From the NCBI GenBank assembly GCA_964423085.1, contig CAYRDB010000021.1:1-6931 (forward strand): a stretch of 6,931 nucleotides of DNA, written 5' to 3'. Of the stretch, positions 4,850 to 6,931 are shown piece after piece (position 1 is the first letter of the stretch; each line of letters starts with the position of its first letter). A program made the position numbers and the translations under genes. The notes under the pieces were generated by a model that made no database searches, was not told where the DNA came from, and was given only the letters and a program-made list of their open reading frames with translations. This DNA comes from JAUWZS01 sp964423085. Lineage in GTDB: Archaea; Aenigmatarchaeota; Aenigmatarchaeia; CG10238-14; SCSR01.

Positions 4850-5715
4850 TGCGCACCCCTCCTTATCAGCCCGTCCACCTTGGAGTGCCACCATGTCTTT
4901 GTGCCCTTGGTCTCGGACGAGCAGCTGCTTATTATATACCTGGCTATGTCGACGCCCGTTGTCTTTTGGAATTTGGCGAAATCTGGGGATATGGAAACCC
5001 TGTCAAGCACCCATCCGTCCTTGCCAAGAAGGAACCTCATTGAGCAGTAGTCAAACCCAAGAGTTTCCTTGACCTTCATAACTATTCCCTTCAGCTTTTC
5101 GTCAGCCGAAAAGTTCTCCCTGGCCTTTCCGCTCTTTTCATATCCCGCGACTATCTCGTTTCCTACTACAAATATCCAAACCACTCTTTTCGCCCTTACA
5201 GGGGTCTCGATTGCGATAGGCGTTCCTATCTTGTACAAAGATATCACGTCTTTTAGCGTGTGCATGGCTGTAACCAGCACCTTCTTCTTAGGAGGCTTTA
5301 CAATGGCCGGGTACGATAGACTGTCGTTTATCTGGTCCAGAGATGCGTTGGACGCAACCAGTATCTGCTTTCTTACCGGTATGCCTTTTGACGACAGAGT
5401 TCTTAGCATGAGGTCTTCGTTCATGATTAGCAGGTACTTTTCTTCGTCTATCGGCGTTACTTTTCCGTTGAGTATCCACATGGCTGTGTAGAAAAGCTCT
5501 GAATACGTGACAGTTGGTATTACCATTATTGAGTCGAACTCCGAGAGGTCTGAGCCTTCAAAGCTTACGATTGCATTGTTTTTGGAGTCGTCAATCTCGA
5601 ACCTGACCTTGGTTATAGGCGCGTATACAAAGTCCTTGAATTTGGACATGGCTTCGTCTATTAGAGGCTGGTCTTTTTTGACCCTGTTAGGGTCACCTAT
5701 TATGACGCATCTCAT
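4846..5715 (-). CDS. Degenerate RimK-like ATP-grasp paralogue, probable pseudoenzyme
   Basis: A 289-residue protein that aligns along its length with the RimK-like ligase encoded just downstream. Shared features include Y-A-P-I-T-K-V against Y-V-P-I-T-S-V near residue 31, the S-D-L-S-E-F-D segment, N-G-K-V at 83-86, G-I-P-V at 111-114, P-A-I-V-K (K140 kept), and V-G-N-E-I-V. Key ATP-grasp features are missing. The first nucleotide-contact lysine is E100. The glycine loop after K140 is replaced by P-P-K-K-K. The arginine after the second glutamate region is W180. The three magnesium ligands D, E and N are R227, R239 and S241. Base stacking may persist, but ordinary ligase chemistry looks impossible. 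I start at the ATG at 5715; an in-frame TTG at 5724 adds three residues. Neither has a clear SD site, so the message may be nearly leaderless. The stop overlaps the next start as ATGA. A regulatory or scaffolding partner of the ligase is the simplest reading. Confidence 0.75.
   Translation of the reverse strand: MRCVIIGDPNRVKKDQPLIDEAMSKFKDFVYAPITKVRFEIDDSKNNAIVSFEGSDLSEFDSIMVIPTVTYSELFYTAMWILNGKVTPIDEEKYLLIMNEDLMLRTLSSKGIPVRKQILVASNASLDQINDSLSYPAIVKPPKKKVLVTAMHTLKDVISLYKIGTPIAIETPVRAKRVVWIFVVGNEIVAGYEKSGKARENFSADEKLKGIVMKVKETLGFDYCSMRFLLGKDGWVLDRVSISPDFAKFQKTTGVDIARYIISSCSSETKGTKTWWHSKVDGLIRRGAQ
4854..4863 (-). promoter_or_regulatory. Shine-Dalgarno site of the RimK-like ligase
   Basis: AGGAGGGGTG on the minus strand, inside the 3' end of the upstream paralogue. 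AGGAGG ends 8 bases and GGTG ends 4 bases before the ATG at 4849. This is the strongest ribosome site in the window and fixes the start at the ATGA overlap. Confidence 0.65.
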
Positions 5716-5807
5716 CCCATTCAACTGTTAGATGGTATTGATAGCATCCTTATTAAGCAATGCTTCAACACCAGATGATGATGTTAAGTTTAAAAGCGTT
5801 ATCAAAG
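5716..5807 (-). promoter_or_regulatory. Gap between cysS and the RimK-like operon, possible promoter
   Basis: This 92-base stretch separates the cysS stop from the ATP-grasp paralogue. On the minus strand it holds TTTTAAAC (5788-5795) and TTAATAAG (about 5750-5757), either of which could be a TATA box. The second would leave a leader of roughly 10 bases. I see no convincing T-run terminator for cysS, so read-through from cysS is also possible. Confidence 0.3.
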
Positions 5808-6931
5808 TCATTTGCGCTTCCATCTAGTGCCATTTTCGGTGTCTTCTATCAGAACTCCGAACTCTTTGTCTAGCCTTTTCCTAATCTCATCAGCTTCCTG
5901 GTACTTGCCGGATTTCCTCATATTCTTCCTTAGTTCGACCATCTCGTCAATTTTCTCCTTTTCGTCAATGGCAATCTTGGTCTTTTTGGCAGAGCCTAGT
6001 TCCAGGCCGAAAACCTTGTCGAAATCCAGAAGAAGCGAACGCTTGTCATCGTTAGAAACTTGCTTGTCCCTAACCAGCTTCCACACCAAGCTGATTGCTT
6101 TTGTTGTGTTTAGGTCGTCGTTTACGCACTTTAGGAAGCTTTCCACATATTCTTCGGCTCTCCCGTCCGGGAATTTTCCAACATCAGCTTCTTTGAACTC
6201 GTCCAGCTTTTCGTTTAGCTTATCCAGCGCCTGCTCGGCCGCTTTCAGGCTTTCCCACGTGAAGTTTATTTTTGACCTGTAGTGCGCTGTCAGGAAAAGA
6301 TATCTTAGAGCAAGAGGGGTTATCCCCTTGACTTCTATGTCAGCCATGTTGTAAAAGTTCTTCAGACTCTTGCTCATCTTGCCCCCGTCTATAAGAACGA
6401 ATTCGTTGTGCATCCAGAACCTGACCGGCTCCTTGCCGTTCGCAGCCTCCGACTGCGCAATTTCATTCGAATGGTGTATCGGTATGTGGTCTATCCCGCC
6501 CGTGTGTATGTCGAACTGTTCGCCCAGGTATTTTGTGCTCATCACCGAGCATTCGATGTGCCATCCAGGGAAGCCTTTGCCCCACGGAGATTCCCATTCC
6601 ATCTGCCTCCTTTCTCCCTCTGGGGAGAACTTCCATAGAGCGAAGTCTGTTACATTCTTTTTCTCTCCGAAATCTGTCCTGGCCCCTGCTTTCAGTTTTT
6701 CAGCCTTTTTTTTGTCCAGTCCAGACAGCTTTCCATAGTCTTCCAGTTTGGACGTGTCGAAATATATTCCATCGCTTGTCCTGTATGTGTAGCCGTTCTT
6801 TTCTATCTTCTTTATGAACGATATCATATCCTCTATGTGGTCGGTCGCCTTGCAAACCTTACCAGGAGTCTTTACATTCAGCTTTTTCATCGCGTCAAAA
6901 AAGTCCTTTGTGTAGTATTCTGCTATCTCCC
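5808..6931 (-). CDS. cysS: Cysteinyl-tRNA synthetase, N-terminus missing
   Basis: Class I aminoacyl-tRNA synthetase that charges tRNA-Cys. The visible 373 residues run in frame to the right edge (E-I-A-E-Y-Y-T-K-D-F-F-D-A before the internal Met at 6890), so that Met is not the start; about 90-100 residues including the HIGH motif lie outside the window. Hallmarks seen are L-N-V-K-T-P followed by the A-T-D-H-I-E-D-M-I helix, G-W-H-I-E-C-S with the zinc cysteine (codon 6549-6551), DIHTGGIDHIPIHHSNE with the zinc histidine and glutamate, and the signature K-M-S-K-S-L-K-N-F (KMSKS at 6366-6380). A helical anticodon-binding domain follows, ending in R-W-K-R-K, typical for the C-terminus. The HHSNE variant differs from the common HHENE. 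It lies upstream of the RimK-like genes on the same strand. Confidence 0.95.
   Translation of the reverse strand, partial: EIAEYYTKDFFDAMKKLNVKTPGKVCKATDHIEDMISFIKKIEKNGYTYRTSDGIYFDTSKLEDYGKLSGLDKKKAEKLKAGARTDFGEKKNVTDFALWKFSPEGERRQMEWESPWGKGFPGWHIECSVMSTKYLGEQFDIHTGGIDHIPIHHSNEIAQSEAANGKEPVRFWMHNEFVLIDGGKMSKSLKNFYNMADIEVKGITPLALRYLFLTAHYRSKINFTWESLKAAEQALDKLNEKLDEFKEADVGKFPDGRAEEYVESFLKCVNDDLNTTKAISLVWKLVRDKQVSNDDKRSLLLDFDKVFGLELGSAKKTKIAIDEKEKIDEMVELRKNMRKSGKYQEADEIRKRLDKEFGVLIEDTENGTRWKRK

Noticed and set aside
4850..4894. Fifteen-residue N-terminal extension of the RimK-like ligase from an ATG at 4894
   Set aside because: It overlaps the upstream gene by 49 bases and carries no family residues. 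The ATGA overlap with a strong SD at 4849 is a far better start.
4846..5715. The degenerate ATP-grasp gene as a pseudogene
   Set aside because: The frame is intact over 289 codons, the fold-determining residues are kept, and the stop is coupled to the next gene, so it is probably expressed.
6888..6890. Met at 6890 as the start of CysRS
   Set aside because: The frame continues upstream with conserved CysRS sequence to the edge of the window, and the HIGH motif region must lie further upstream.
1..6931. CRISPR array, tRNA or rRNA gene, insertion sequence
   Set aside because: No spaced repeats, cloverleaf-like stretches, transposase motifs or terminal inverted repeats were seen. Coding genes fill nearly the whole window.

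Overview
The window looks like a piece of an archaeal chromosome. Evidence for this is an archaeal-type eL42 ribosomal protein, a Gins51 replication protein, an archaeo-eukaryotic primase, TATA-like boxes upstream of genes, Shine-Dalgarno (SD) motifs of the GGTG type 4 to 6 bases before several starts, and frequent ATA isoleucine codons. The primase combines a PriS catalytic domain and a PriL-type iron-sulphur domain in one compact chain, an arrangement known from Nanoarchaeum and relatives. I therefore lean towards a DPANN-type archaeon, but this rests on one gene and was not checked by any search.

Layout. Left part (1-2103, all minus strand): a fused primase gene, then gins51, then the 5' part of the eL42 gene, which runs off the left edge. 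This is a replication-plus-ribosome gene cluster of a kind known from many archaea. Middle (2104-2235): a short divergent promoter region with the same 8-base TATA-like box facing both ways. Next (2236-3066, plus strand): a TIM-barrel metal-dependent hydrolase of the amidohydrolase 2 type, the only plus-strand gene. It converges on the next gene with 2 bases between the stop codons.

Right part (3069-6931, all minus strand). In transcription order: the C-terminal four fifths of cysteinyl-tRNA synthetase (entering from the right edge), a gap of about 90 bases, then a tightly packed three-gene unit. The unit comprises a RimK-like ATP-grasp paralogue that has lost its metal-binding residues, an intact RimK-like ATP-grasp ligase joined to it by an ATGA stop/start overlap, and a protein resembling N-formylglutamate amidohydrolases (a zinc hydrolase fold related to carboxypeptidases).

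The most interesting part is this three-gene unit. A catalytically intact amide ligase is translationally coupled to a probable pseudoenzyme sister, and a possible amide hydrolase follows. A plausible reading is a heteromeric ligase that adds an amino acid to a protein, peptide or cofactor, with the third gene removing or processing it. The substrate cannot be read from the sequence. The third gene is AT-richer than its neighbours, so it may have joined the operon later.
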